Assembly: GCA_963565915.1 (NCBI GenBank)
Contig: OY751492.1
Coordinates: 2,790,001 to 2,854,000 of the forward strand
DNA: 64,000 nt
Origin: Entoloma clypeatum
Taxonomy: Eukaryota; Basidiomycota; Agaricomycetes; Agaricales; Entolomataceae
Reading direction: 5' to 3'
A model generated the notes under the pieces. The model was not told the origin of the DNA. It did not search any database and saw nothing but the letters and a program-made list of their open reading frames with translations. A program made the translations under genes and the position numbers. Of this stretch, positions 40,735 to 51,900 are shown in pieces. Each line of letters opens with the position of its first letter. The stretch's first letter is position 1.

Positions 40735-40897
40735 TGCCGAGTATACAAAAGGTCCTTCGTACACCAAGTTCGACATGGTCGTCTACTGGTTATGGAAACT
40801 CCGATCATAGCAGTGCGAAAGTGATCAACTACGGCTTCCCAATTGGTGAAGAGGGGAATGGTTCCATTCCCTACGCGCAGTTATCCGGACTGAATGG

Positions 40898-41176
40898 ATG
40901 AACCCCAAGGATCCCGCAGGATTACCTTACGATCTTCCTCGCAAAATCCCGCAGGCACGAAATAACCATTCACTCAGGAGTTACCCCGGCAGCGAGCTCG
41001 TAAATTGTAATGCACGCCAGATCCCGCACATCGAAATTCCTTCAGTCTATGTGATTGGAATGATGAGAACTCTAAGATCGAACGAGCCCACAACCAGGAT
41101 CGTGCGCATACTCAGATGGGAACCGGAAAATGAAGAGCCACCCATCAAGGAGCTTATTGGACCCAAGAAGGCCTAA
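40898..41176 (+). CDS. Hypothetical 92-residue ORF
   Basis: An uninterrupted frame from ATG 40898 to TAA 41174-41176, encoding a basic protein with IPHIEIPSVYVIGMMRTLRS and IVRILRWEPENEEPPIKELI. Composition is protein-like and the end sits 41 bases before the convergent Noc2 stop. It could also be the last exon of a gene starting further left (frame around 40,740-40,900 is also open). I do not recognise a family. Confidence 0.35.
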   Translation: MNPKDPAGLPYDLPRKIPQARNNHSLRSYPGSELVNCNARQIPHIEIPSVYVIGMMRTLRSNEPTTRIVRILRWEPENEEPPIKELIGPKKA

Positions 41177-41216
41177 ACCTAAGTGTCGATGACCGCGTTT
41201 CCACCGATACAGACCA

Positions 41217-43950
41217 TTACTCTTCTTCCAACATTTCATCCTCTCCTTCTCGAGCCTGTTGAACAGCAATCGTCAGAGGATCGAGAAACATAAGCTCTAG
41301 TGTGATCAATGCACACACCTTTTCCAAGAGTTTCCGGCGCTTCTCTCTCGTCTTTCTCTGTACTTTGACGTACTTGCCTAATGGCGATTCGTCAACTGTG
41401 ACCCTCACATCCCTCTCCCACACTTCTACTTCTCCAAGTTTTCCAGGTGCAAAAGACACCCCTTTCCTCTTCTGTTCGATCCAGCCCGCGCTTTCCTCGA
41501 TCCGCTCCAGTAGGACCTTGACGAGAGTGACATCTTTACCAGAACCAGTATTGGATCCGGTCTTTGCCGCTTTTAAGCTTTTGCGCACCAAAACGACAAT
41601 CGGCACAACAATCTCTGGGAATGCAACGCTACCTTGAACGGCTGGGCTTGAAAGCCACTCCACCAAGAGATACGTCGCCTCCTCCAAGACCCCCTCGGAG
41701 TACACCCGCGTCCTTACGTACTGCTGGGGAGTACGAATTTGAACTTCAAGATTAAGGGGCCGTAGTGTTGATGACTTCGGTCTACTCGACGGAGTAAGCG
41801 TTGAGGTAATAATCGGAAGGAGATACGGCGATATCGGGATATATGTTTCAGTATGTTTCGATAGGTGAAGGAGGGAGCGGATGATATGCAGGTGAAAGGG
41901 GTAGGAGCGACCGGTGGAAACCAGCCTGACACCCCAAAAGTCAGCGGCAGACGAATTTATGAGATAGCAGATCACTAACTTTATTGCTCCAAGACAGACT
42001 TGCACCAGTGGGTAAATCAAAGGCTTTAGATCGCTCTCCTTACCGCCACGGTCTACTTGTGTTCGAGCATCACAGGCTCTTGCAAGTACGATACTCCAGA
42101 AATCGATGCAATGTACATATTGCCAATTATACACTAGTTTGTATGCTTCCTAACGATCGGGGCGGCATGCCGTTAACAACGAAAGTAAAGGTCAGAACAT
42201 CAGAACAGACCTTGGTCTTGACTTTCATGCTATTCCTTAGATGGATGGCGAGTTGGCGGATGTAGCCGAACGCATGCTGATAACCTGTGGCATGATCGAT
42301 ACAGAAGACTTCCGAGGCCGAGTTCTTCATCAGGTTAATAGATGGTAGTGTATGAACACTCGTGGATTTAGATGACCGAATCAAAGTCAAGTATGTTCCC
42401 TTGTTCAGAGGGCACATCGGTTTTTAGATGTTCAAAGACGGATTAAATCGTGCGCACCTTCAAAACGCTGTCCATTATTGTCTCATCGGTCATCGACGCG
42501 AGTTTCCGTATGGCGAGGAAGGCAGCTATGCGTATGTTATCTTGAGAGCTTGACCATAACTCCAGACATTTCTGCAAGATGATGACTGAGTTCTGGGAGA
42601 CAAGACATGTCTTCGAGCAGTGCGCACTTTCAAGTACAGCTTGACGGCTTGACGGCTGCTGACAATGTAAGGAATAATCTTTGAACTTTCGGTAACGGCA
42701 AGATGAAGCATGTCATTGTCCGTAAGCTGCGAAATGATATGCACGACGTTGCTGAAATAGGAGAGAACGAGCTTTTGGAGAGTCTTGAACTTTTGAGTTT
42801 GGGTCGGGGGTTTACTACGGAGCTCAAGATTTAGATTCAGCCCAACAAAGCAAGAATTAGGCGCACATTTTCCCATTGGCGAGGGTTCTGTAAGGAACAT
42901 GATGGTTCAGAACGACAGGCGTATATCGGAAGGTTGTCGTAACCAGCTTGTGGTAAACTTTTATGAAATCGTATGAGAACCAGGAACGAGGATATCGAGC
43001 GCAACTTACTTGAAGAACTGTCAATTCGCCACGCCAGGACTGCATCGTCTTCATTCATGTGAGCAGCAGACCGGAAAGCGATCAACAACTTCCGTAACGC
43101 TCGGAGAGAGCGTGCCTGAGCCCCATAAGCTACAGAGACTCTGCACACATGAACGGACTTACTTCAAGTAAGGCTTTTTGCCATTTTTGCAGAATTGCCT
43201 TGGTCAACAAAGGTACCGAATCTGCCTCCAATTCGACGTCCTCGTCTTCTTCTGCCTCTTCATCCTCGTCATCCGACATTTTGTCTGGATCAAAGTCCAA
43301 AAGTTCTTGATCATTTTCCTGGAGGTATTTGTAGAATTCTGGGTCTTTCTCGGCCAACTTCGATAGTTCCGTAAGGTGCACTTCTCCGTCATCTGCAAAA
43401 TCATAAGTATGACTATATCGAGGAGGTACTGGGAATGAAAGAGACAGACAAACCTTCTAGATCATCCACAGAGGCAAAGGATGCGTCATCCTCCAGTAAT
43501 TCCTCAACGCCAGCGTCCTCGTCGTCGTCTGACTGATCTCCGGCCATGTCCTGAAATATCATGAAGCGCAACGAGAGGTACTGAAGTGAGATTACTGACA
43601 TGGTCGTCCAAGTCGCTGTTCTCATCGTCAGACCCATCATCCATGAACCCTCCACCAAGCAACTCGTCCATCGTCATATTCTTTGTGCTGGCCACAAAAT
43701 CTCTCGCATTATTCCTCTTATAAACAGACGCTGCTACGCACCTCTTCTTTGACCCCTTCGCGACAGGGTGTTCCTCGACCTCTCCCTCACTTTCCCCTTC
43801 GGACATCTCTGCATCCTTTCCAGGCTTCGCTCCTCTCCGACCTTGCGTCCTCTTCTGAATTTTCTGGTGCTTGTGTCGCGCCTGGATGACCTTTTTGAGT
43901 TGACCGCTCGATGCGAACTTCCGGGTCGCCTTTGAGGCTTTCCTGCCCAT
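41217..43950 (-). CDS. NOC2: Noc2, nucleolar 60S ribosome assembly protein
   Basis: Nucleolar complex protein 2, which with Noc1 or Noc3 escorts pre-60S particles. The start at 43950 gives [20 protein letters not shown], a strongly basic N-terminus. Then follow acidic blocks ([39 protein letters not shown]). The conserved core includes [70 protein letters not shown], and [20 protein letters not shown]. The Noc2 signature [17 protein letters not shown], then [27 protein letters not shown] and [11 protein letters not shown], follow. The last intron (about 41255-41320) joins KLLEK to [12 protein letters not shown]. About ten short introns. Convergent with the 40898 ORF. Confidence 0.94.
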
Positions 43951-44084
43951 AATGAGGTCAAATTTTATGGCTGATCGGGGGAGTTGATGGTGTCAAAAAA
44001 ACAGTCGCGTTACGTAAACAATTCATTTTTGCAGGTGCATGGATGATGAAGTTTGATAACGAGTACCATCGCCATGTCTCACAA

Positions 44085-44170
44085 GCCGCGTTGGCGTAGT
44101 GGTAGCGCGTCTCACTCGTATTTATTTCAATACTATGAGAAGGTCACTCGTTCAATCCGGGTACGTGGCA
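44085..44170 (+). tRNA. tRNA-Thr (anticodon CGT) with 14-base intron
   Basis: A full cloverleaf can be folded. The acceptor GCCGCGT (44085-44091) pairs with ACGTGGC (44163-44169), with one G-T. The D stem is GCGT/GCGC with loop AGTGGTA. The anticodon stem TCTCA/TGAGA holds CT-CGT-A-[intron]-A, anticodon at 44117-44119. The variable loop is AGGTC. The T stem ACTCG/CGGGT carries loop TTCAATC. The intron TTTATTTCAATACT (44121-44134) sits between positions 37 and 38, the canonical place. The discriminator base is A. It reads ACG threonine codons. Confidence 0.93.
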
Positions 44171-44187
44171 TCAAAAACTTTCCCAAC

Positions 44188-44192
44188 TTTTT
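44188..44192 (+). terminator. RNA polymerase III terminator of tRNA-Thr
   Basis: A run of five T begins 18 bases after the tRNA discriminator base, as expected for Pol III termination. Confidence 0.7.
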
Positions 44193-44247
44193 CGAAATCG
44201 CAAGACTTGGATCACTCCATTACACGACAAATTACAACCATACCAGT

Positions 44248-46218
44248 TCAAAACGTCCCAGAATTTGTACCCCATTGCTCCATGCCCACTCCACCATTCC
44301 CCATGTTCATCACATCTAAATTCATGCTAGGTCCCATTCCACCCATACCCATGTTCATCATCCCATCACCGTCCCACCCATTCTCCATCCCAAACTGCGT
44401 TTGATCTCCCCAGGGCATCCCAGAACCATTTATTCCACCACCAAGAACTCCACCTCCAAATCCCCCGACCATGCCCATGGGTCCCATCATCGGCATCCCC
44501 ATCCTCCCCAATCCACCAGTGTTTATCTGGTTCATATTCGCGACGGCCATATTACCCAGCCCCGCAACGTTCATGCCTCCCATCCCCGCCATCATAGGAT
44601 TGAACGTGCCCATCATCTCACCCATGCCCACACCCATTCCCATGCCTACACCAGGTGCCATGCCCAACCCAAGCGAGTTTACCCCTATCCCCATCATAGG
44701 CTGGACCAGCATCTGGTTCTGACCGAGCCCTTGGCCTTGGGGCGCCATGCGATTCCCGGCCGCAAATCGTGGACTGGCATTGGCAAGCCCAGGTTGTACG
44801 ACTCCGGAGAGGGATTGGTTCGGTCGGTAAGGTGATTTTGGTCTAAGGGCGTCGATCTCCGGCGTCATCGACACGACAGTCTTTCCTCCAATCAACCGTT
44901 CTGTTACCCCTTCCTCCCACGTCTCGCGTACCCACATTGTTGCTGTGCTGCCGTCATCTCCTTCTACATGGATAGTTCCGAGGCTATCCGCACTCGCGTA
45001 AAGACGATCAGTCTGGTCCGGAGCCACGACGGTGATCCATCCGCGACGTAGAGACGATGGACGGCCGAATATTTCCAAACGACGGAATCCTAGGCAGAAA
45101 TTTTCAATCAGAGTGTACATCTCGGGGGGTTTTCGTGTTGGGTCAGAAGGGTCCCCCTCCCAGAAGATAACGTCCGTGTCTTGACAATGAGAAAAGTCAT
45201 TAGTTACGAGGTGAAGTGAGGAATGCCGGCCCTTGCATACCAACGTTACAGTGGACAAACCAACTGTCTGTCGACCTCCGCACTGTACCACGAATTCCAA
45301 TCAGACAATGTTGTTTTGTCCGAGTAAGTAATGAGGTGGTTGGAGGGTCTGTCTTTATGGGAAAATGATTCAGCTTTGAGAGAACAGCGCGCAGGGATTT
45401 TCTTACCCCCGGACCATTATTGCTCGTTTTGTTGGTTTTAACCCAGACAACGTCTTCACATCGCCGATAACCCCATTTTGCCAGCACTTCCCTGCCCCTT
45501 TCCAAACCCTCACCAGCACCACTTCCAACCCAGAGAAAAACAAAGCTAGGGTCAGCAGCGAGACTGGGAACAGGCAGTTCTTGGAGGTGATCCCACGTGA
45601 ACGAGGATGAAAACGGAGGGTCCAAAAGGATAACATCAAACTTCCCTGGCTGGAGAGCATTTATGTTCGCGTAAGGTAGGTATAATGGTGGAAGAGCGTT
45701 TTGCGAAACCGAGGCTTTCTTCAGACTGAGAAGGCGCTGTTGTTTGGGGTATCTGAGTCCAACATATCACAACGAGTTTTGGGAGAGTAGAACAAGTTCA
45801 CTCACTCTTCAAAGCGATGCTCAGGTTCCGCGCCAAGGACCCAATTCTGCGGCCACTCTCCGGTATCAACGTAACGCTGGGAATAATCGTTGCGTATCGT
45901 TTCCTCTTCTGGAACATAATTTTTATAACGCTGCAATCGTGCGCGTTTGGCGAGTGGGAGATCTGGGCGCTCTGGTGGGGGAGAGACGGGTGAAGAGGAC
46001 GATTCCCCATCCGATGAAGGTGTTGGCGACCGTGGGGGGGAAGGTATGAGGGGAAGCTTCAGCAGTTCTTGGGGGGGTGAGCTGAGTAACAGAAGCTGGC
46101 GTCGATGGTTTTGCTGGGAAAAACGAACGGTCTCTATGAGGGCAGTATGAGATGCTAAAAGGTCATTTGCAGCGCTGAGGATCTCTGTCGTTGTCGTCGT
46201 CGTCGCCGTCTGTGACAT
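44248..46218 (-). CDS. METTL14-like MT-A70 family protein with Met/Gly-rich tail
   Basis: MT-A70 family protein of the METTL14 branch, the RNA-binding partner of the METTL3 m6A writer. The start at 46218 opens with a Thr run, then SLKKASVSQNALPPLYLPYANIN and GKFDVILLDPPFSSSFTWDHLQELP. FLWVGSGAGEGLERGREVLAKWGYRRCEDVVWVKTNK follows and matches METTL14 block by block. [40 protein letters not shown] and MYTLIENFCLGFRRLEIFGRPSSLRRGW complete the fold. Residues after LRRGWITV form a long extension rich in Met and Gly (repeats such as GMGMGVGMGEMM) ending QWGTNSGTF. The usual EPPL of METTL14 reads DPPF here. Four introns. It lies head-to-head with the chromodomain gene at 47066. Confidence 0.9.
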
Positions 46219-47065
46219 AGTAAAGCCCGTCGTGCATCGTCGTGAGCGGCGATGCCTCCAACACCGTCATCGCGGTGTTTGGCTGTGTTACTCTCAAGGT
46301 TTCTCCGAGTCAAGAACAGGTTGCACGAAGACATACACCCAAAGGGCCGCTTCTGTTTGCCGTCGACGTTCCTCTGTCTTCGTCACGGTGGTCCCCCTGT
46401 TTTGCCACATCTGTGGTGAACTTTCCTAGGCATGATTTCAGGTATTTACATACAAATCTGGGTTGCACCCACTAGGTCCTCGAGATCGTCTGCTGCCATT
46501 ATCTCTGGGTTATAAATACTCAGCAAGACCCGGCTCATCAGCTAATTACCCCGACCGTCCCTCCTTCACGAGGTTCTCCAGGAGAAGCTCAGGTCATTTC
46601 CACATTATGCTGCGAACCTCTAACTCATTATATGTCGGAGGTGTACCTTCAGCCTCAGGCCATTTGAAGTCCCTAAACTGCGTCGCGGTTTCATGGCGTA
46701 AAGTCTTGCCGCTCCACTTATAAAAACGAAGTGCCCATTTGCTTCATCTGCGTGGTCAGAGGAACGCAGCAAGCTGCAGCAAGGCATTCAATTTCTTGGC
46801 CATCGATGATGCCGATGTCAAACCCCGATCGCGTACTACCCTAGTGAGCCTGGAAGCCGTGAGAATATTCTGGTGCAGAACTATTACCACAAAGGCATCG
46901 GTCCTGCCACCCTTGAGTCTCGACTGCACAGTTTTCCCTGGCCAAGCTACCCTCAGCTCGCGAGCGACCTATCTTCACGCGTTTCGCCATTTTAAAACGC
47001 GTCGACCTTTACGTGTTTCATATTTCGACCACCCCACATCGACGTGACGTGGAAATCGTTTAGCC
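46219..47065. other. Divergent promoter region METTL14 / hmdU-kinase-type gene
   Basis: About 850 bases between two divergent start codons. Short frames on the plus strand are not conserved-looking. It should contain both promoters; I recognise no specific element. Confidence 0.5.
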
Positions 47066-48595
47066 ATGCCCCCGACTCGTACGAATGCAGAAGCGTCGAA
47101 AAACTGCCTCTTCTCTGGATTGAGAAGGTCTTCGCGACATTCTTTACCCAACGGCGACGTCCTCTCGGATTTGACATTGTCGGACGACGAAGTCTCTTGT
47201 CAGCGGCTAGCGCATCCACCCTACTCGATAACCCCCGCGACCGTAAAGGAATGCGCCTTGCCTGACGGAACGCGACGGGGCGCGTTGCAGTCACGTAAAC
47301 CCTTCACATCAAAATCAAACTCGGGGTTGATAATTATACAAGGGGTGAAACTGCAGCCGACGATCGTGTTTGATACCTTTTGGTATTTTGCTGCCGAAAG
47401 GAAAGCAATCGATGACAGGAGGCGCTTGGGCGGGCCCCCACCGTAAGTCAAATATTCCATCAATGCTCGATCAAACTTTGACTTTACCTTCCTTTCTAGG
47501 TGGACAGACGACCCGATCCTGCAGCAATACCCTTTTTGCAACACATACAGGGTCCTGGATAAGCTATGTCAATATATGATACGCGAGGTCATCGAAAAAG
47601 GTTCTCAAGACCCAACAGAACTGGTGTTCCGGATTGCCCTCTTCAACACATTCACGAAGATGGAAACTTGGGAACTTCTCGAGGCGAAACTCGCTCCTCT
47701 CACGTGGGCGCGGTATAAACGCGAAGACTATGTGAAAGTACTTACGGCAGCAAAGAAGGCAGGAATGACCCTGTATACGGGCGCCTTCCAGAAACCCGCG
47801 CCCCATTTTGGCTATGTGGATGCCCACATGAACCATCTCTGCTTGCTAGAGGTATTCATGGAGAATGATCTGGCAGGTAGACTCCTCAATGCGCAGTACA
47901 TGGTGGAGGTGTACGAGTATCTCATATCATTCCCCAGTATGGGGGAATTCTCCACGTACCAGTTACTGCTTAACCTATCTTATTCGAAAGTTTTGAACTT
48001 TTCGAATTCAGACTTTGTTGTTCCAGGGCCAGGAGCGATTTCTGGCCTCAACAAGATGTTCGGGGCCCAGAAGATGAAAGATGCCAAAGCCCGCGTTCCC
48101 GGTATCGAAGAGGCAATCATTCGTTGGTTAGCGGAGAATCAAGACCGGGAGTTTGAACGCTTGAACATAGAGTTTTCAGGGCTCGGCCCAGATCGTGCCC
48201 CGATGGATTTGGCTGACATCGAGCACCTACTTTGCGAAGTCGACAAATATTCACGTCAAAAGCATCCCCAGTTCAAGGGGAAACGGACGGAAATACGTGG
48301 CGTTTTCCAGCCCGCCGGAGGTGTTTATCCTTGCAAGCCAGCTCTCCCAAAAGCTTGGTCTCATCCAGCACGCAAGATAGTCCGGGTCCGGCCAGGTGGT
48401 CCACCAGTTGTCGAGAAGCGCTATCAAATCCACAAGATTGGGGATCATCGAAAGGGTGCTGATGGGGTAGAATTCAAAGTCTATTGGCTTGGTTATCCGG
48501 ACTCCAATGCCACTTGGGAACCCAAGGTCAGCCTTGCTGCTGATGCCGCGGTTGCTGTCAAGGAATATATGGACAAACACCACCTGAAAGACTAG
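47066..48595 (+). CDS. 5-hmdU DNA kinase helical-domain protein fused to a chromodomain
   Basis: Two exons, 47066-47442 and 47500-48595, joined by a 57-base intron (gtaagt..ttctag) inside PPP-WTDDP. After a basic, Ser/Arg-rich N-terminus (MPPTRTNAEASKN) comes a block of about 260 residues: IVFDTFWYFAAERKAIDDRR, WTDDPILQQYPFCNTYRVLD, DPTELVFRIALFNTFTKMETW, and MTLYTGAFQKPAP with LLNAQYMVEVYEYL. I recognise this as the helical domain found in phage 5-hydroxymethyl-dU DNA kinases and in Agaricomycete proteins proposed to act in DNA base hypermodification. The C-terminus, RYQIHKIGDHRKG..EFKVYWLGYP, DSNATWEPKVSL, EYM, is a chromodomain with the aromatic cage positions Y, W and W/Y. The pair suggests DNA modification recruited to histone-marked chromatin; catalysis is inference. 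Confidence 0.78.
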
Positions 48596-48970
48596 TCTTT
48601 GGTTCAGTGGCTTGTGAAAAGTTTGATCTGCTGCCAATATCTAGCAAAACCACAGCCAAGGGAACGGGTTTGGTAGGTTTGGCAGCAAGAAAACATGAAG
48701 GACTGTTGCCCTCCAGCCTTCCAGGCCGTGTTGGTCTGTTCAAAATTCTCTTGATTTCATTGATACATCTTGCATATTTATTATACATCCACGCTATACT
48801 TGTGAATCCTGTTATCAGTGCTTTCGTGTCGTTAATACATGCTTTTACACTTTTCATGGCTTGAGTTGTCTGCAGGGACATGTTTGCAACTATTTACGCG
48901 CGTCTTGAACGCGTCTCTCGTCTCTGAAAATCTCCTTGGGCAGCCAGTCTTCTAGTAAGGTTCCGCGGCC
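48596..48970. other. Intergenic upstream of Nup192
   Basis: A 375-base gap holding the 3' end of the chromodomain gene and the Nup192 promoter. Nothing else recognised. Confidence 0.5.
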
Positions 48971-51900
48971 ATGGACTCAATATCACCACTCCGGGATATG
49001 CTTTCCAGTGTCATGAGCGGCCGAGAGTCCCATCATACAGAGCAGGAACTCTTTGATGAGCTGATGGTTCAAAAACCGCGTCTTGTGAGTCCGCTCGATG
49101 TCGGCGGTAGGAATCAACAGGAACAGCGGGAAATCGAGTCTGGTAAGTAACGATGCATCCGGTACCCGCTCTGCCACCAGGTTATCTTATAAACAGGCAA
49201 AATAACCATTGATGGCAAGCGAGTCGCTGTGAACTCTGACTTCGCCCGACAAGCTCTTTTCCTCTCTCAGCAACTGGATTGTTCGGAACGTTATGTCGCG
49301 GGGATCCTGGACAAGGTTACGTCGGAAAATCCGAATCTCAGTCCAGTGGATACACTCGAGAAAGCCGTCGCCGAGTTTCACCAGCGACGTCGACTCTTAG
49401 TGGAGTGTGTCTGCGAGCTCGTCGAGGCCACCCGATCAGCTACAGCTCCAGATGCACATCCCTCATTGGAACGCCTCGCAAATTTTGTCGAAAATGAACT
49501 TATACACGGCTGCTCTGGCCAGGGGCTTGAGACGTGGGCTTTGAGGATGTTTCGGACAGTAGATGGTCTGGAGGACGTTCTTCTAAAGGCTGATAATGCG
49601 AGGCAAAGTGCCAGAAGCCACACCACACTGCCTTCTGGCCAAGGTTAGTCTTATATCAGGTCTCACATTCCATCTTGAATTAATTCTCGTCCCCATAGGG
49701 AACCCCGCATTGGCCTACCATGTCCTCAACTCACGATACGAGTCCTTGAAATACGAACGTCGCAAGCTCGCTACTGCACTATGCGGATTATCTCAACTTG
49801 GGGTTTTAACCCCCAACGACATCAAATCAGTTATCGATTGGCTGCAAAGGAATCCGAACCATGCCATGACCTTCTACATGCTCACCACCGTCCTCTTTGC
49901 CTTTGCTTCAGCCGACCCACAGAGCAAATTAGGACAAGATCGTCATTTATTGGCAACCAATCCTCAGATAATCTCATACATGAAGCAGACCTTCGGCCCC
50001 ACAAAAGAATGGCAAGATTCTGGCATGCAAGCCACAATCTTATTGAAATGGACTCTTTTCCTTACAGAAGCGAGACATAATGACCCCAATCTAGAAGGTC
50101 GAGAGGGTTTCCGTACGGAGGACTTGGAGACGCAGATCTGGAACGCAGTGCAGGGAGATGCGTTCACATACCTCGCTCTCGCCGTCATCCAGCTTCAACA
50201 GAGGCAGGGAAAGCAGCCCGCCTCCTCCATTGCGGGTACCCTTTCCCTATCAAGTGAACAACGGGAGCACCGCTTGCCCCCGTCCGATGATTTCAAATTG
50301 TCTGTGTTGCTGGCTTTCGAGCGGCTCGTTCGCTCACTTATCACGCACGCCTCATCCGAGTTGCGTAAAATCAAACAAAGACAAGAAGATCTAGTTCTCG
50401 CCAGCGCTCGCACTGATAGGAGGACAGCATCCCGTTTTTCCACCGGCCTTGTCCCGGCCGAAACAGAGAAATCCTCACCGCCACCCCGAAGCGATATTGC
50501 TGTCCTTTATGCTTTTATTGGACTGTTGTACTCATCCCTCCCTCCCGAAAGTGCTCTTCAATTTTGGGGTGCTGGCCCTCAAGGCGATGCGTCCGGTGTA
50601 TCCTACTGGGAGTATATCGAAGCTACCGCCGGACGACTACCCACGTTCCTTCAGTTTGCGGTTTGGTCTACATCTGTCCACGACATCACGATGTCAACAG
50701 CTCTTTATGATATGCTCGGCGGTCTAGCCAAGGGCCAGCAATGCAGTGAACTCGCTTACAATTTCATGGTGAGAGGTAGTGGTGAGGTGATACCTGGTAG
50801 CATGTTGCCATCGTCTTCCTCTGGTGGGCCCTCGGTATCATGGTCCGTGGTATTTGGCCTATTGGAGGCATGGGCATCGGCTTCAACTAATAGTCGACAT
50901 CAGTCGCAGCAGCAGCAGTCCTTAGGTTTCAGTACAACTCTCGGCAGTCTTGCACATTCGGCCCAAGCTCCTCCACCATCTTCCAATCAGCTAGTTATCC
51001 GCCCAAAGGACGTCTTTCTCGCTCAATCCTTCCTGCATCTCTTAGCGACAGTCGTTACGCATTCAGTCGCTGTACGAATCGCCATATCTGGACATACACA
51101 TTTCCGTGCCATTCCAACCCTGGTATCGCTTATTCCTCTTGGCATTCCATTGGAGTTGAAAGGAGCGTTGTTTGAAACTCTTTCTGCTTTCTGCGAGCCT
51201 GGTGCTGGCGTTCCGGGCGTGGAGATTTGCAAAGCTGTCTGGATGCTTATGGAAAAGCTTGAGGTCATTAACGTGCGTACTACACCAACGGGTCCCTTTG
51301 GCGCAATATTGCCTGCTCTGAAAGGCGTGGAAGCGGAGCTACAAGAGATTGAGGCTGTTCATAGAACGTATCCCTCCACCATTCCATTCCTGAAACTTTT
51401 GAGCACTCTCATTCACACTCCGAAACGCGTCCCAATCAAAGATCGCTTAACCGAATTGCAGCCTACAAACACAATCCCCGAAACGCTTGGTCAGCCATAT
51501 CGACTCCCCGGCATTGCGCCATTCACGTCTTTCGTGATCGACAATGTTTTTGCCAACATTCCGAATCGGGAGTACTCTCGCGCTTCAGACCGTTGGCAGA
51601 CCAATGCGCTGTGTCTAGCTTTTATTGAGCGCTCTCTGGCAAGCTTTGATCTGGAGTCGCTGGTGACGACAGCCAATGGAGCTCCATTGAAAGCGGAATC
51701 ACTTGTACCACTTCTCGTCCATCCTGGATACGATATCATGAAGCGTCTGCTGACGAACTCTCCTTTGCAAGCAAGTATACTGTCATATATCGTTGAAGGC
51801 ATCAACGGCTTTGAGAAGGAACTGCCCCTGGAAGAACCATTTTTCTGCAGCACGATCATCCGTGTCCTTAGGATAGTACATCGTGTTCTTGAGGTCCAGG

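Noticed and set aside
44401..44835. Plus-strand ORF of 144 residues opposite the METTL14-like tail
   Set aside because: It is the antisense of Met/Gly-rich repeats; the His/Pro/Thr-rich product is a composition shadow.
47576..48595. A 339-residue protein starting at the internal ATG 47576
   Set aside because: The conserved block continues upstream (WTDDPILQQYPF) through a good splice junction into an exon starting at 47066; the internal ATG is just a methionine in the domain.
49596..49700. Start of Nup192 at 49596
   Set aside because: The frame there runs through an intron (donor after TCTGGCCAAG, acceptor ccatag); the family's N-terminal motifs lie in exons from 48971.
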